The translations under genes and the position numbers were made by a program. Under the pieces are notes generated by a model, which was not told the DNA's origin, searched no databases, and was given only the letters and a program-made list of their open reading frames with translations. A stretch of 64,000 nt of DNA from Streptomyces barringtoniae (GTDB lineage: Bacteria > Actinomycetota > Actinomycetes > Streptomycetales > Streptomycetaceae). This document shows, piece by piece, positions 40,937 to 49,876 of the stretch. Location of the stretch: positions 62,001 to 126,000 of the forward strand of contig NZ_JAJHNP010000012.1 of the NCBI RefSeq assembly GCF_020819595.1. The letters are read 5' to 3'. Each line of letters begins with the position of its first letter. The first letter of the stretch is position 1.

Positions 40937-42103
40937 TCACAGGGCGCTGTACAGAGCGTCGATCAGTGCCATCTTCCGTGGGTCGTCGGCGATGCGCGGC
41001 CCCATCCGGTTCATGACGTACCCCAGTGACACGCCCGCCTCCGGATCGGCGAGTCCGCACGAGCCGCCGAACCCGTCATGACCGAAAGCCCGCGGGTTCG
41101 GGCCGTACGACCCCTGCGGACCGCTCAGCCACAGACCGAGCCCCGCCTCGGTCTCCCGCTCGAAGCCGATGCCCAGCACCAGATCGCGGCAGCTTCCCTG
41201 ACCCTCGCGCACCCGCTCCGCCGCCTCCGGCGACAGAAGGCGCCGCCCGCCGTGGCGGCCGCGCCCGGCGAAGACGCCGTAGAGCGCCGCGACGGCGCGT
41301 GCGGTGCCGTGCCCGTTCGCCGCGGGGATCTCCGCCGCCCGCCACTCGGGCGTGTTCGCCTCCGCCGCGCCGACCACCGGATTGGTCAGCGCCGCCAGCG
41401 CGGCGGGCGCCAACTGGCCGAAGACAGCCGCCTGTTCACTGCGGGAGGCGGCCGGAGGGCGCACCAGCTCGGCCGCCCGGCCCGCCTCCTTCGCCGGCAG
41501 TCCCACCGTGAAGTCGATCCCGAGCGGCCCGGTCACCTTCCGCTCCAGGAAGACCCCCGGCAGCAGCCCCGAGATCCGCCGCACGAGCTCGCCGACCAGA
41601 TGGCCGTACGTCAGCGCGTGATACCCGGAGCGGGTGCCCGGCTCCCACCACGGCTCGGTCGCCGCCAGCCGGGCGGTCGTCAGCTCCCAGTCGTACAGGT
41701 CCGCCACGGAGTGCGGCTCGCGCAGCCCGGGCAGTCCGGCGCGGTGGGACAGCAGATGCCGTACGAGCACCTTCTCCTTGCCCGCCGCCGCGAACTCGGG
41801 CCAGTACGCCGCCACGGGCGCGTCGAGGTCGAGCAGCCCCCGGTCGGCGAGCAGATGCGCGCACAGGGCCACCGGCCCCTTGGTGGTGGACCACACGTTC
41901 ACCAGCGTGTCGTGCTCCCACGGCCGGGTGCCGGCCGCGTCCGCCCAGCCGCCCCACAGGTCCACCACGGTGGTGCCGTCGACGCTCACCGCCACCGCGG
42001 CGCCCAGTTCGCCCCGCTCCCGGAAGTTGTCCTCGAACGCCTCCCGCACCGCCGCGAAGCGCGCGTCGCAATGGCCGTGGACCTGTGTCTCGTGCGCGGG
42101 CAT
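40937..42103 (-). CDS. Serine hydrolase of the class C beta-lactamase/esterase family
   Basis: The 388-residue product starts at ATG 42103 behind GGAGG. WSTTKG contains the nucleophilic SxxK (about residue 75), and GYHALTYGHLVGELVRR replaces the YxN motif with YHA-type residues typical of EstB-like carboxylesterases. FGHDGFGGSCGLADPEAG gives the HxG third motif. No signal peptide is visible. An esterase is more likely than a beta-lactamase. Confidence 0.82.
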   Translation of the reverse strand: MPAHETQVHGHCDARFAAVREAFEDNFRERGELGAAVAVSVDGTTVVDLWGGWADAAGTRPWEHDTLVNVWSTTKGPVALCAHLLADRGLLDLDAPVAAYWPEFAAAGKEKVLVRHLLSHRAGLPGLREPHSVADLYDWELTTARLAATEPWWEPGTRSGYHALTYGHLVGELVRRISGLLPGVFLERKVTGPLGIDFTVGLPAKEAGRAAELVRPPAASRSEQAAVFGQLAPAALAALTNPVVGAAEANTPEWRAAEIPAANGHGTARAVAALYGVFAGRGRHGGRRLLSPEAAERVREGQGSCRDLVLGIGFERETEAGLGLWLSGPQGSYGPNPRAFGHDGFGGSCGLADPEAGVSLGYVMNRMGPRIADDPRKMALIDALYSAL

Positions 42104-42222
42104 GGGACCTCCGTCGTCGCCGGAAAGCCGGGCCGCGGCGCTCACGACCCGGGCGCCCCGAACGTACCGACTGGTCGGACTGGGGGGAAGTGCCCGGCAC
42201 GCCCTCGCGCCCGCCCGCCGCC

Positions 42223-42404
42223 TCAGGCGTACGACCGCAGCCAGCGCAGCTTCGCCACCTCGTGGAAGGGACCGCCGCCCTCGTGGTCGTTGAAGTCGTA
42301 GACCACGCGAGGGTCTCGTCCCAGAAGGCGTCGAAGTCCTCGGGCTCGGTGGACTCGCTGCGGTGCGCGCGAAGTTCGTCCAGGGGAAGGTCGAACAGGG
42401 TCAT
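42223..42404 (-). pseudogene. Internally deleted acetylxylan esterase (CE7) remnant
   Basis: The start is intact: ATG 42404 behind AAAGGTGG opens MTLFDLPLDELRAHR and EPEDFDAFWDETLA, the conserved N-terminus of CE7 cephalosporin-C deacetylases/acetylxylan esterases. At about 42305 it jumps, with a change of frame, to YDFNDHEGGGPFHEVAKLRWLRS, the family's conserved C-terminus with the catalytic His. Roughly 260 residues, including the Ser and Asp of the triad, are missing. The 3' stop is at 42223-42225. Confidence 0.8.
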
Positions 42405-42510
42405 CTGCAACCACCTTTGCGAAGGGAGGCTGCGTCAGCTCACCGTACGTGGGTGTCGCAGGTCCGGCCGGTAAGCGTTTGCTCCCGCTCGGCGGCCGGG
42501 CGCCTGTCCC

Positions 42511-43095
42511 TCACGTCCGCGGCTGGGTCCACCTCGGTCCCGTCCGCGCCCACTCCCGTTCCCACTCCGCCAGCCGGTGGCGCAGTGCGATCCGGCGCTC
42601 CACGGCGTGTGCGAGGAGCACCACGGCCGCTGTGCCGCCCGCCGCGGCCAGGCCGACGGTCACCGTGTGCTGCCACACCGCCGCGTCGTCCGGCGGCGGC
42701 GCGACACTGCGGCCACGGGCGTCGAACCACACCGGGAGCGTGTCACCGGTATGGGTTCCCGCCGGCACCCGGGCCCATGCCGTACGGGTCCCCTTGCCGG
42801 GCTCGGTCCAGCGGACCTGGGCGCGGTACGCGTACGCGCGACCGCCCTGTTCGGCGGAGAGTCGCTCGGGCGGGGAGCCGATCACCTGCGCACGGAGCCG
42901 GTGGCGCTCGGCCCGCTGGGTGGCGGCGACGGCCCGGGCAGTGTCATGCGCGCGCAGGCCCGCGGCCACCCCCACCAGCGGTGTGACGACGAAGAGCAGG
43001 ACGGCCACGACCAGCATCGTCCATGCCTCCACGACATCCGAGTGGCGCCGCAGCGGATTGCGCCGCCAGCGCCAGCCACACACCCGGGTACGCAT
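42511..43095 (-). CDS. Rv1733c-like two-helix membrane protein
   Basis: The 194-residue product starts at ATG 43095 behind GAGGAGG. The opening RWRRNPLRRHSDVVEAW is the conserved start of the actinobacterial Rv1733c family. Helices lie at about 25-50 and 143-165 with an extracytoplasmic domain between them and a charged cytosolic tail. The biochemical role is unknown. Confidence 0.75.
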   Translation of the reverse strand: MRTRVCGWRWRRNPLRRHSDVVEAWTMLVVAVLLFVVTPLVGVAAGLRAHDTARAVAATQRAERHRLRAQVIGSPPERLSAEQGGRAYAYRAQVRWTEPGKGTRTAWARVPAGTHTGDTLPVWFDARGRSVAPPPDDAAVWQHTVTVGLAAAGGTAAVVLLAHAVERRIALRHRLAEWEREWARTGPRWTQPRT

Positions 43096-43317
43096 GTCCA
43101 CCTCCTCGCACCGTCGGAGCCGGAGAGCCGATCCGACGAGCCGGTCCGAACGGCCCGTCACCCCCCCGCTCACGCACACGAGCGTCCACACCCGTCTCGT
43201 ACCCCGTACGGAGCACCTCGCTCACGCCGCGAACCGCGACTTCGAGCCCACCTGGAGCACGGAACGCGCCACGCGCCCCAGGACCGTGCGTACGACCCCG
43301 GCGCGCGACCGGGACAG
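43096..43317. other. Intergenic region, nothing recognised
   Basis: About 220 bases between the Rv1733c-like gene and the flavin reductase stop. Both neighbouring genes are on the minus strand, so it should hold the promoter of the Rv1733c-like gene. No convincing site was seen. Confidence 0.3.
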
Positions 43318-44383
43318 TCAGCCGAAGCGCTCGATCCGGATCCGGTCCACCGGCTGGCCCGCCGCGACCAGCAGCCGGGACGCGTGCTCGGCGAACCCGT
43401 TGGATCCGCACACATAGGCCTCCCACCCACTGGGAGGCTGCTCGGCCAGGAGCGGCGCCACATGTGCGGCTGCCACACGCCCCACGGGCACTCCCTGTGG
43501 GGCGCTGCGAGTGAACACAGGCGTCGTCTCCGCGCCCAGCTCCGCCGAGTAGATCAGCTCCTCGGGGCTGCGCGCGGACACCAGCATGCGCAGCGGCACG
43601 GTGAGACCGCGCCTGCGGTGGTGCCGCACCATCGACATCAGCGGGACGATCCCGGAGCCGGCACCGATCAGCAGCGCGGGCCGGTCACCCGGCCAGGCGA
43701 AGAAGCCGCTCAGCGGCCCGCGCACCTCGACCGTGTCACCGGGGCGGGCGACCGTGTGGAACCAGCCGGAGACCTCGCCGTCCGGCACATGGTCCAGGGT
43801 CAGCTCGATGTGCCCGGAGTCGTCCGGCGCCGACGCGATCGAGTAGTGGCGCTGGGCCACGTACCCGTCCGGCGCGGTCAGCCGCAGCATCAGGTGCTGC
43901 CCGGGCAGATGCCCCGCCCAACCCGGCACCGCCAGCCGGAAAGTGGCCGCGCGCGGTGTCTCACGCCGGACCTCCACCACGGTGGCCATCTGCCACACCC
44001 CCGCCGCCTGCCCACTCACCGCGATCCGCCCGGGCACGGCGAAACGCGCGGCGGGGACGGCGGGGCTGGAGGGCGGGGCGGGGGTCGTGTGGGAGGCGGT
44101 CGTGTCCGGGGTCGGAGTGGTTGGCTTCCGGTTGCCGGGTGCGGCCCTGGCGGCCAGGTTCTGGGCCGTGCTCACGGCCGCGGCTTCGGCGGGGGTCGGG
44201 CCCGGGGCGGTAGCGCGGGCAGGCTCCTTCCGCGGCCGGGCGCCTGCTTGCGGTGCCGTGGTGCCGGCAGTCGTGTCCGGTGGGGGAGCCGCCGGCTCCG
44301 GGGTCGTGGTGCCGTCGGCCGGGGCCGGGGGCTGAGTCGCGATCGAAGTCACTCGTTCCGGATGGGGGGTGTGGGGCGCCGTG

Positions 44384-44391
<8 letters not shown>
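43318..44391 (-). CDS. FAD/NAD(P)-binding ferredoxin-reductase-type oxidoreductase
   Basis: From GTG 44391 the product has 357 residues and overlaps the upstream molybdoenzyme stop by 8 nt. Residues about 10-120 are an unusual Pro/Ala/Thr-rich low-complexity stretch. The catalytic part has the FAD motif RHYSIASAPDD, GPLSGFFAW, the NAD site LLIGAGSGIVPLMSMVRHH and the terminal YVCGSNGFAEHASRLL. It probably passes electrons from NAD(P)H to the molybdoenzyme. The expansion may be a flexible tether or a sign that the true start is near the internal ATG at about 43989. Confidence 0.82.
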
Positions 44392-44989
<598 letters not shown>

Positions 44990-45126
44990 CCTTCAACCGT
45001 ACGTGGTCGTTCCAGCTGCTCCGTCCGTGGTCACCATCCCGCACGCCCGGATGATTGCGGCCGTATGAACTCTTTAGGGCCTGGGGAATAGCTCTGCGGC
45101 GCTTCTCCTTTGCGCTCGATGCCGGC

Positions 45127-45140
45127 ACCGGTAGACCGGT
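45127..45140. promoter_or_regulatory. Inverted repeat upstream of the MDR oxidoreductase gene
   Basis: ACCGGTAGACCGGT is a 6-2-6 inverted repeat 27 bases before the ATG at 45167, in the divergent region between the molybdoenzyme and the MDR-type gene. It could be an operator; no dedicated regulator gene adjoins it. Confidence 0.3.
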
Positions 45141-45166
45141 GACAGCGAGAGAAGCGAGGGAAGAGC

Positions 45167-46090
45167 ATGCCCAAGGCGTATGTCTACACGCGGCACGGAG
45201 GACCGGAGACCGAGGCGCTGATCGACCTCGGCCGCCCCAGCCCCGGCCCCGGCGAGATCCTGATCGCGGTCCGCGCGGCGGGTGTCAACCCCGTCGACTG
45301 GAAGCTGCGCCAGGGCTTCCGCCGCCCCGGCGAGGGCGAGCGTGTCTTTCCGGTGGTCTTCGGCAGCGAGGCCGCCGGCGTCGTCGAGGAGGTCGGCCCG
45401 GGGGTCACCGGCTTCGCCGCCGGCGACGAGGTGTTCGGCAGCGCCGTCCACGGCACATACGCCGAATACGCCCTGCTCACCGCCGACGTGACCGCCCACA
45501 AGCCCGCCGCGCTGTCCTTCCCCGACGCCGCCACCCTCCCGGTCGCCGCCGCCACCGCCTACGACGGCGTCCGCCAGCTCGACCTGCCCGGAGGCTCGAC
45601 CCTGCTGGTGACGGGCGCGGGCGGCGGCGTCGGCAGTGCGGCCGTGCAGATCGCCCGCGCCTTCGGACTGCGGGTCGTGGGCGTGGCGAGCGAGGGCAAG
45701 GGGGAGTTCGTGGAGTCGCTGGGCGCGGTGCACGTGTCCTCCGGGCCCGATCTGGCCGATCGGGTGCGGGCCGCCGCGCCGGACGGGATCGACGGGGTGT
45801 ACGACCTGGTGGGCGGCCCGGTGCTCACCGAGGCCGCCGAGCTGCTGAAGGACCGCGGCAAGCTGGTCACCGCGGGCTCGCCGCAGGCGGAGGTGGCCGC
45901 GCTCGGCGGCGCCGCCGTCCAGCGCGTCCGCACCGCCGCCGTCCTCGAGGCGGTGGCCGATCTCGCCGTACGCGGCGCTCTGCGGCCGCACATCACCCGC
46001 ACCTTCCCGCTGGAGCAGGCCGGCCGGGCGCTGCGCGCGGTCGAGGACGGGCACGCCCTCGGCAAGATCGTGATCGAGGTGGCCGCGTGA
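45167..46090 (+). CDS. MDR-superfamily NADP-dependent quinone-oxidoreductase-like enzyme
   Basis: The 307-residue product has an N-terminal GroES-like domain (VRAAGVNPVDWKLRQGF, GSEAAGVVEEVGPGVTGFAAGDEVFG) and a Rossmann domain with VTGAGGGVGSAAVQIARAFG. There are no structural zinc Cys residues, so it belongs to the zinc-free quinone oxidoreductase group. The next gene begins in a GTGA overlap. Substrate unknown. Confidence 0.87.
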   Translation: MPKAYVYTRHGGPETEALIDLGRPSPGPGEILIAVRAAGVNPVDWKLRQGFRRPGEGERVFPVVFGSEAAGVVEEVGPGVTGFAAGDEVFGSAVHGTYAEYALLTADVTAHKPAALSFPDAATLPVAAATAYDGVRQLDLPGGSTLLVTGAGGGVGSAAVQIARAFGLRVVGVASEGKGEFVESLGAVHVSSGPDLADRVRAAAPDGIDGVYDLVGGPVLTEAAELLKDRGKLVTAGSPQAEVAALGGAAVQRVRTAAVLEAVADLAVRGALRPHITRTFPLEQAGRALRAVEDGHALGKIVIEVAA

Positions 46091-46848
46091 GCCTCATAGC
46101 CGGAGCGGGCGTCGGCGACGGCCCCGCCGCCGACGCCCCGCACGTCCTCGACAACCCCGCCCTCGCCTCCCTGGCTGGCCCGCACGCCCACTTCGCCGAG
46201 CGGCGCGGCCGCGTGCTGCGCTACCCCGTCGACGTCTCCCCCTGGCTGGCGCTGCCCGACGACCCGGACGCGCGGGACTGGGCGGACCTGGCGGCGCTGG
46301 CCGGTCCCGGCGCGGAGATCCCGCTGGCGGGGTACTGCGGTGAGGTGCCGGACGGCTGGGAGATCACCTTCCGGATCGAAGGGGTGCAGTTCGTGGACGA
46401 CGGCGTCGCCGCCGCGCCGGACGCGGAGGCGGTCCGCCTCGGCCCGGCGGACGTACCCGAGATGCTCGACCTCGTGGCCCGCACCCGGCCCGGACCGTTC
46501 CTGCCGCGCACCGTCGAACTCGGCACCTACCTCGGCATCCGACGCTCCGGCGCGCTGATCGCCATGGCGGGGGAGCGGCTGCACCCGCCGGGCTGGACCG
46601 AGATCAGCGCGGTCTGCACCGACCCCGCCTTCCGCGGCGAAGGCCTCGCCACCCGGCTGATCCTCGCGGTCGCGCACGGCATACGGGAGCGCGGAGAGAC
46701 GCCGTTCCTGCACACGAGCGCCCGGAACACGGGGGCGATCCGGCTGTACGAGTCCCTCGGCTTCCGGCTGCGCCGCCGTACGGCGTTCCTCGCGGCGCGC
46801 GCCCCCGAGCGGCTGGCCGACGAGCGGGCCGCGGTACCGGTGGCATGA
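46087..46848 (+). CDS. GNAT family N-acetyltransferase (FR47-like)
   Basis: The 253-residue product starts at the GTG overlapping the MDR stop. The C-terminal half (about 115-235) is the GNAT domain: EISAVCTDPAFRGEGLATRLILAVAHGIRERG supplies the acetyl-CoA pyrophosphate loop, and TSARNTGAIRLYESLGFRLRRR the last strand. The N-terminal half is less conserved. The acceptor is unknown. Confidence 0.85.
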   Translation: MSLIAGAGVGDGPAADAPHVLDNPALASLAGPHAHFAERRGRVLRYPVDVSPWLALPDDPDARDWADLAALAGPGAEIPLAGYCGEVPDGWEITFRIEGVQFVDDGVAAAPDAEAVRLGPADVPEMLDLVARTRPGPFLPRTVELGTYLGIRRSGALIAMAGERLHPPGWTEISAVCTDPAFRGEGLATRLILAVAHGIRERGETPFLHTSARNTGAIRLYESLGFRLRRRTAFLAARAPERLADERAAVPVA

Positions 46849-46885
46849 ACCTCCCGCCCGGCACCGCGCCCCGCAAAGCCGCCGG

Positions 46886-47326
46886 TCAGTCGGCCCCGGC
46901 CCCGCCCGGACCCGCGTTGTACCGCTCCAGGTAGGCCGCGAAACGCACCAGGTCCTCCTCCGGCCAGCCGGCGAGCCGTTCCCGGAACGCGGCCCGGCGG
47001 CTGCGGGTGACCTGGGCGAGGATCTCCCGGCCGGCCTCCGTCAGATGCAGCACCTGGACCCGGTGGTCCTCCGGGTCCAGGCGGCGCTCGATCAGCCGGG
47101 CCCGCTCCAGCGCGGCCACCTGGCGGCTGACGGTGGACTTGTCCAGGGCGTAGTGGGCGGCCAGGTCCGTCGCCCGGCAGCCGCCCTCCTCCTCCAGATG
47201 GCCGAGGAGGGTGTACGACACCAGGGACAGCTCGGGATGCATACGGCCCGCCGAGGCGCGGGCCCGGCGGGCGAAGATGGTCATCTCGCGCTGGATCGTC
47301 TCGACGGCCGACTGCGCTGCGCTCAC
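46886..47326 (-). CDS. MarR family regulator
   Basis: The 146-residue product has a winged helix at about 45-110, with the recognition helix HYALDKSTVSRQVAALERARLIERR and the wing DPEDHRVQVLHLTEAGREIL. It is divergent from a membrane protein gene, with a perfect inverted repeat between them. It is likely a repressor of itself and that gene. Confidence 0.88.
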   Translation of the reverse strand: MSAAQSAVETIQREMTIFARRARASAGRMHPELSLVSYTLLGHLEEEGGCRATDLAAHYALDKSTVSRQVAALERARLIERRLDPEDHRVQVLHLTEAGREILAQVTRSRRAAFRERLAGWPEEDLVRFAAYLERYNAGPGGAGAD

Positions 47327-47350
47327 GGGAATACCTCCTCCGGCGTTCTA

Positions 47351-47392
47351 GTTGTATAGTACAACTTGATGCGAGAGTTGTATAAGCCAACT
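47351..47392. promoter_or_regulatory. MarR operators between divergent genes
   Basis: GTTGTATAGTACAAC (47351-47365) is a perfect 6-3-6 inverted repeat 24 bases upstream of the MarR gene. A weaker related copy, AGTTG-N7-CAACT, lies at 47376-47392 on the side of the membrane protein gene. Two sites with the same GTTGTAT half suggest cooperative control of both promoters. Confidence 0.6.
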
Positions 47393-47410
47393 ATCTGGAG
47401 GTCGCGCGCG

Positions 47411-48547
47411 ATGAGGTCACCCGCACTGCGCCATGTGCTCACGCACCTGATCACCCCGCTGCTGATGTGCCTGGGCATGGGGCTCGCGTACATGGGGGCC
47501 TTCGTGACCCCGGAGCCGCACCACCTGCCGGTCGCCGTGGTCGGCAGCGCCCCGCAGGCGAAGGTCTTCGCCCAGACGGTCAAGGACACCGCCGGGGACA
47601 AGCTCGACGTCCGCACGGTCGCGAGCCGCGCCGAGGCCGTCGGCCTGCTCAAGTCCCGCGATGTGACCGGCGCCTACGTCCCGAGCGCCAAGGCGCCCGA
47701 GCTGCTGGTGGCGAGCGCCGCCTCCGACATGGGCGCGACGGCGGTCGAGAAGGTCTTCACGCCGGTCGCCGCCAAGGAGGGCGTGCCGCTGAAGGTCACC
47801 GACGTGGCCGAGCCGGTCGCCGACGACCCCACGGGGCAGGGCCTGTTCTTCCTGCTGATCGCCCTCAGCATCGGCTCCTACGCCTCGGTCGCCGCCCTCG
47901 GTGCCGCGGGCGCCGCCCTCTCGATGCGGGTACGGGCGCTGCTCGCGCTCGGTGTCTCCGCCGTGGTCAGCGGCATCGGCGCGCTGCTCGCCGGACCGGT
48001 GTTCCACCTCGCCCACCACGACCTCGCGGGCGTGTGGGGCATGGCCTGGCTGTACTCGGCCGGCATCCTCTTCATCGGCGTCGGCCTGCACACCTTCCTG
48101 AAGCGGTGGACCACACTCACCATGATGGTGCTGTTCGTGATGCTCAACTTCACCAGCTCCGGCGGGTTGTTCCGGCCCGAGCTGCAGAACGGCTTCTTCG
48201 GCACGCTGCACGCCTTCTGGAACGGCGCCGGCTTCGTCGAGGGCGTCCGCAGCCTGCTGTACTTCGGCGACGACGGTCTTGCGCGCAACGTGTGGACCCT
48301 CGGCGTCTGGCTGCTGTTGGGTCTGGCCGTGACCGGGCTCGCGGCCCTGTACGAGCGGCCCCGCCGAGCCCGGCACGCGGCCGGCCACACCGGCGCCGCG
48401 ACCGCGACCGAGGCGCCGGCCACGCCCGCCGCGGTGCCGGCCCGGCCGGAAGCGGCCCGGGCGGCCGAGGACAGGGCCAGGGAAAAGGCCGAGGAGGACG
48501 CCGAGCAGGCCGCCGAGGAAGAGATCGAGGAGACCGTCGGCGTCTGA
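47411..48547 (+). CDS. Multi-pass membrane protein, ABC-2/YhgE-like
   Basis: The 378-residue product starts at ATG 47411 behind CTGGAGG. One helix near the N-terminus is followed by an extracytoplasmic region of about 120 residues (LPVAVVGSAPQAKVFAQ, LLKSRDVTGAYVP), then about five helices, the pattern of ABC-2-type or YhgE/Pip-like proteins without an ATPase. The tail (about 315-378) is highly charged and Ala/Glu-rich, probably coiled coil. The MarR context suggests a stress or drug-response role. Confidence 0.72.
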   Translation: MRSPALRHVLTHLITPLLMCLGMGLAYMGAFVTPEPHHLPVAVVGSAPQAKVFAQTVKDTAGDKLDVRTVASRAEAVGLLKSRDVTGAYVPSAKAPELLVASAASDMGATAVEKVFTPVAAKEGVPLKVTDVAEPVADDPTGQGLFFLLIALSIGSYASVAALGAAGAALSMRVRALLALGVSAVVSGIGALLAGPVFHLAHHDLAGVWGMAWLYSAGILFIGVGLHTFLKRWTTLTMMVLFVMLNFTSSGGLFRPELQNGFFGTLHAFWNGAGFVEGVRSLLYFGDDGLARNVWTLGVWLLLGLAVTGLAALYERPRRARHAAGHTGAATATEAPATPAAVPARPEAARAAEDRAREKAEEDAEQAAEEEIEETVGV

Positions 48548-48634
48548 CCCCAGGACGTCAGGGACAGGGGGCGCGCCCGGCGACGGGCGGGGCTCCCTGC
48601 CGACACGTCCTCGGACGGGCCCCTGCCCGCCGAT

Positions 48635-49876
48635 TCATCCAGCGGCCGACCCGATCGTCACCACCCGCGCCCACGCCGGCGGCGCGTCCGGCAGATAGCC
48701 GGGGTCGTCCTCGTCGTACGACCCACCGGTCCGGGGAAACAGCCCCACCACCGTCCGGCACGGCGGCCGTTCGTCCGGCCACGGCGTCTGACCGTCGGTC
48801 AGGGCCACCACCACATCCGGCCGGGTCCGCAGCGCGCGGGCGAACCCGGTGCGCAGATCCGTCCCGCCGCCGCCCACCAGCTCGATGCCCTCCGTCCGGC
48901 ACAGCGGCTGCACGGTCCGGGCCGCGGCATCGCAGGACAGTACGGAGACCAGGTCCCGCCGGCCGCCCGCGGCCCGGCAGATCGCGGCCACCTCGAGCAG
49001 CGCGCTGCCCAGTTCGGCGTCGCTGACCGACCCCGAGGTGTCGATGACGACGCACACCCGGGGCGGCCGGCGCCGCAGACTCGGCAGGACGACCCCGGGC
49101 AGCCCGGCCGACCGGCGCGCCGGACGGCCGTAGCTGTAGTCCTCGCCCGCACCCGGCGCGGAGACCGCCGACCGCAGCGCCGAGCCCAGCAACTGGCGCC
49201 AGGGCTGCGGCGGATGGAACACCTCCTCCGCCCACCGCCGCCAGCCCTGCGGTGTGTCTCCCGGGCTGGCCCTGATGCCTTGCGCCACCCGGAACCGGAC
49301 CGCGTCCCGCTCCTGCTCGCTCAGTCCGTGCGCGCCGTCCGGCCCCAGCTCCCACGCCCTGTCCAGCCCGTCGGCGCCGCTGCCGCAGTCCAGCCAGGCC
49401 AGCCGCTGAAGCCGCGGCCCGAGCCGGAAATGGCGCAGGTAGTCCTCCATGAGCTCGCCCGGGCGCAGCCCCAGCCTCTCCGGTGTCACCGCGCCTTCGG
49501 GCTCCACCAGCCCGTCGCCGTACACGTCGTCGTTGATCTCGCAGTCGGCGGCGATGTTCATGCGCAGCCGTTCCGCGGGCCCGGACAGCCGGCGCTCGCG
49601 GGCGTACCGCTCACTGCGCCCGTGATGGTCGCGCAGCAGATGCGCCACCTCGTGCACCCACACCGCCGCCAGCTCCTCCAGCGGTGTGCGATCCACGAAC
49701 GCCGGGGAGACGTAGCACCGCCAGTACCGGTCGACCCCCATCGTCGGAACCTCCCGCGACTCCACCGGCCGCAGCGCGAACAGGGCCGTCGCCAGGTAGG
49801 GCCGGACGCGAGCCGCGTGCAGCCGTGCGGCGAACAGCTTGCCGAGGTCCAGCGTGCCGGACGCGTCCGCCGTCAT
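48635..49876 (-). CDS. VWA-domain protein with metallopeptidase-like N-terminus (DUF2201 type)
   Basis: The 413-residue product begins in an ATGA overlap with the MoxR gene. The N-terminal part has VHEVAHLLRDHHGR, an HExxH-like zinc motif altered to HEVAH, and AADCEINDD. The C-terminal VWA-like domain (about 280-410) has the MIDAS motif VIDTSGSVSD, GGGTDLRTGF and VVALTDGQTPWP. Such proteins work with MoxR ATPases in metal insertion or complex assembly. Confidence 0.85.
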   Translation of the reverse strand: MTADASGTLDLGKLFAARLHAARVRPYLATALFALRPVESREVPTMGVDRYWRCYVSPAFVDRTPLEELAAVWVHEVAHLLRDHHGRSERYARERRLSGPAERLRMNIAADCEINDDVYGDGLVEPEGAVTPERLGLRPGELMEDYLRHFRLGPRLQRLAWLDCGSGADGLDRAWELGPDGAHGLSEQERDAVRFRVAQGIRASPGDTPQGWRRWAEEVFHPPQPWRQLLGSALRSAVSAPGAGEDYSYGRPARRSAGLPGVVLPSLRRRPPRVCVVIDTSGSVSDAELGSALLEVAAICRAAGGRRDLVSVLSCDAAARTVQPLCRTEGIELVGGGGTDLRTGFARALRTRPDVVVALTDGQTPWPDERPPCRTVVGLFPRTGGSYDEDDPGYLPDAPPAWARVVTIGSAAG

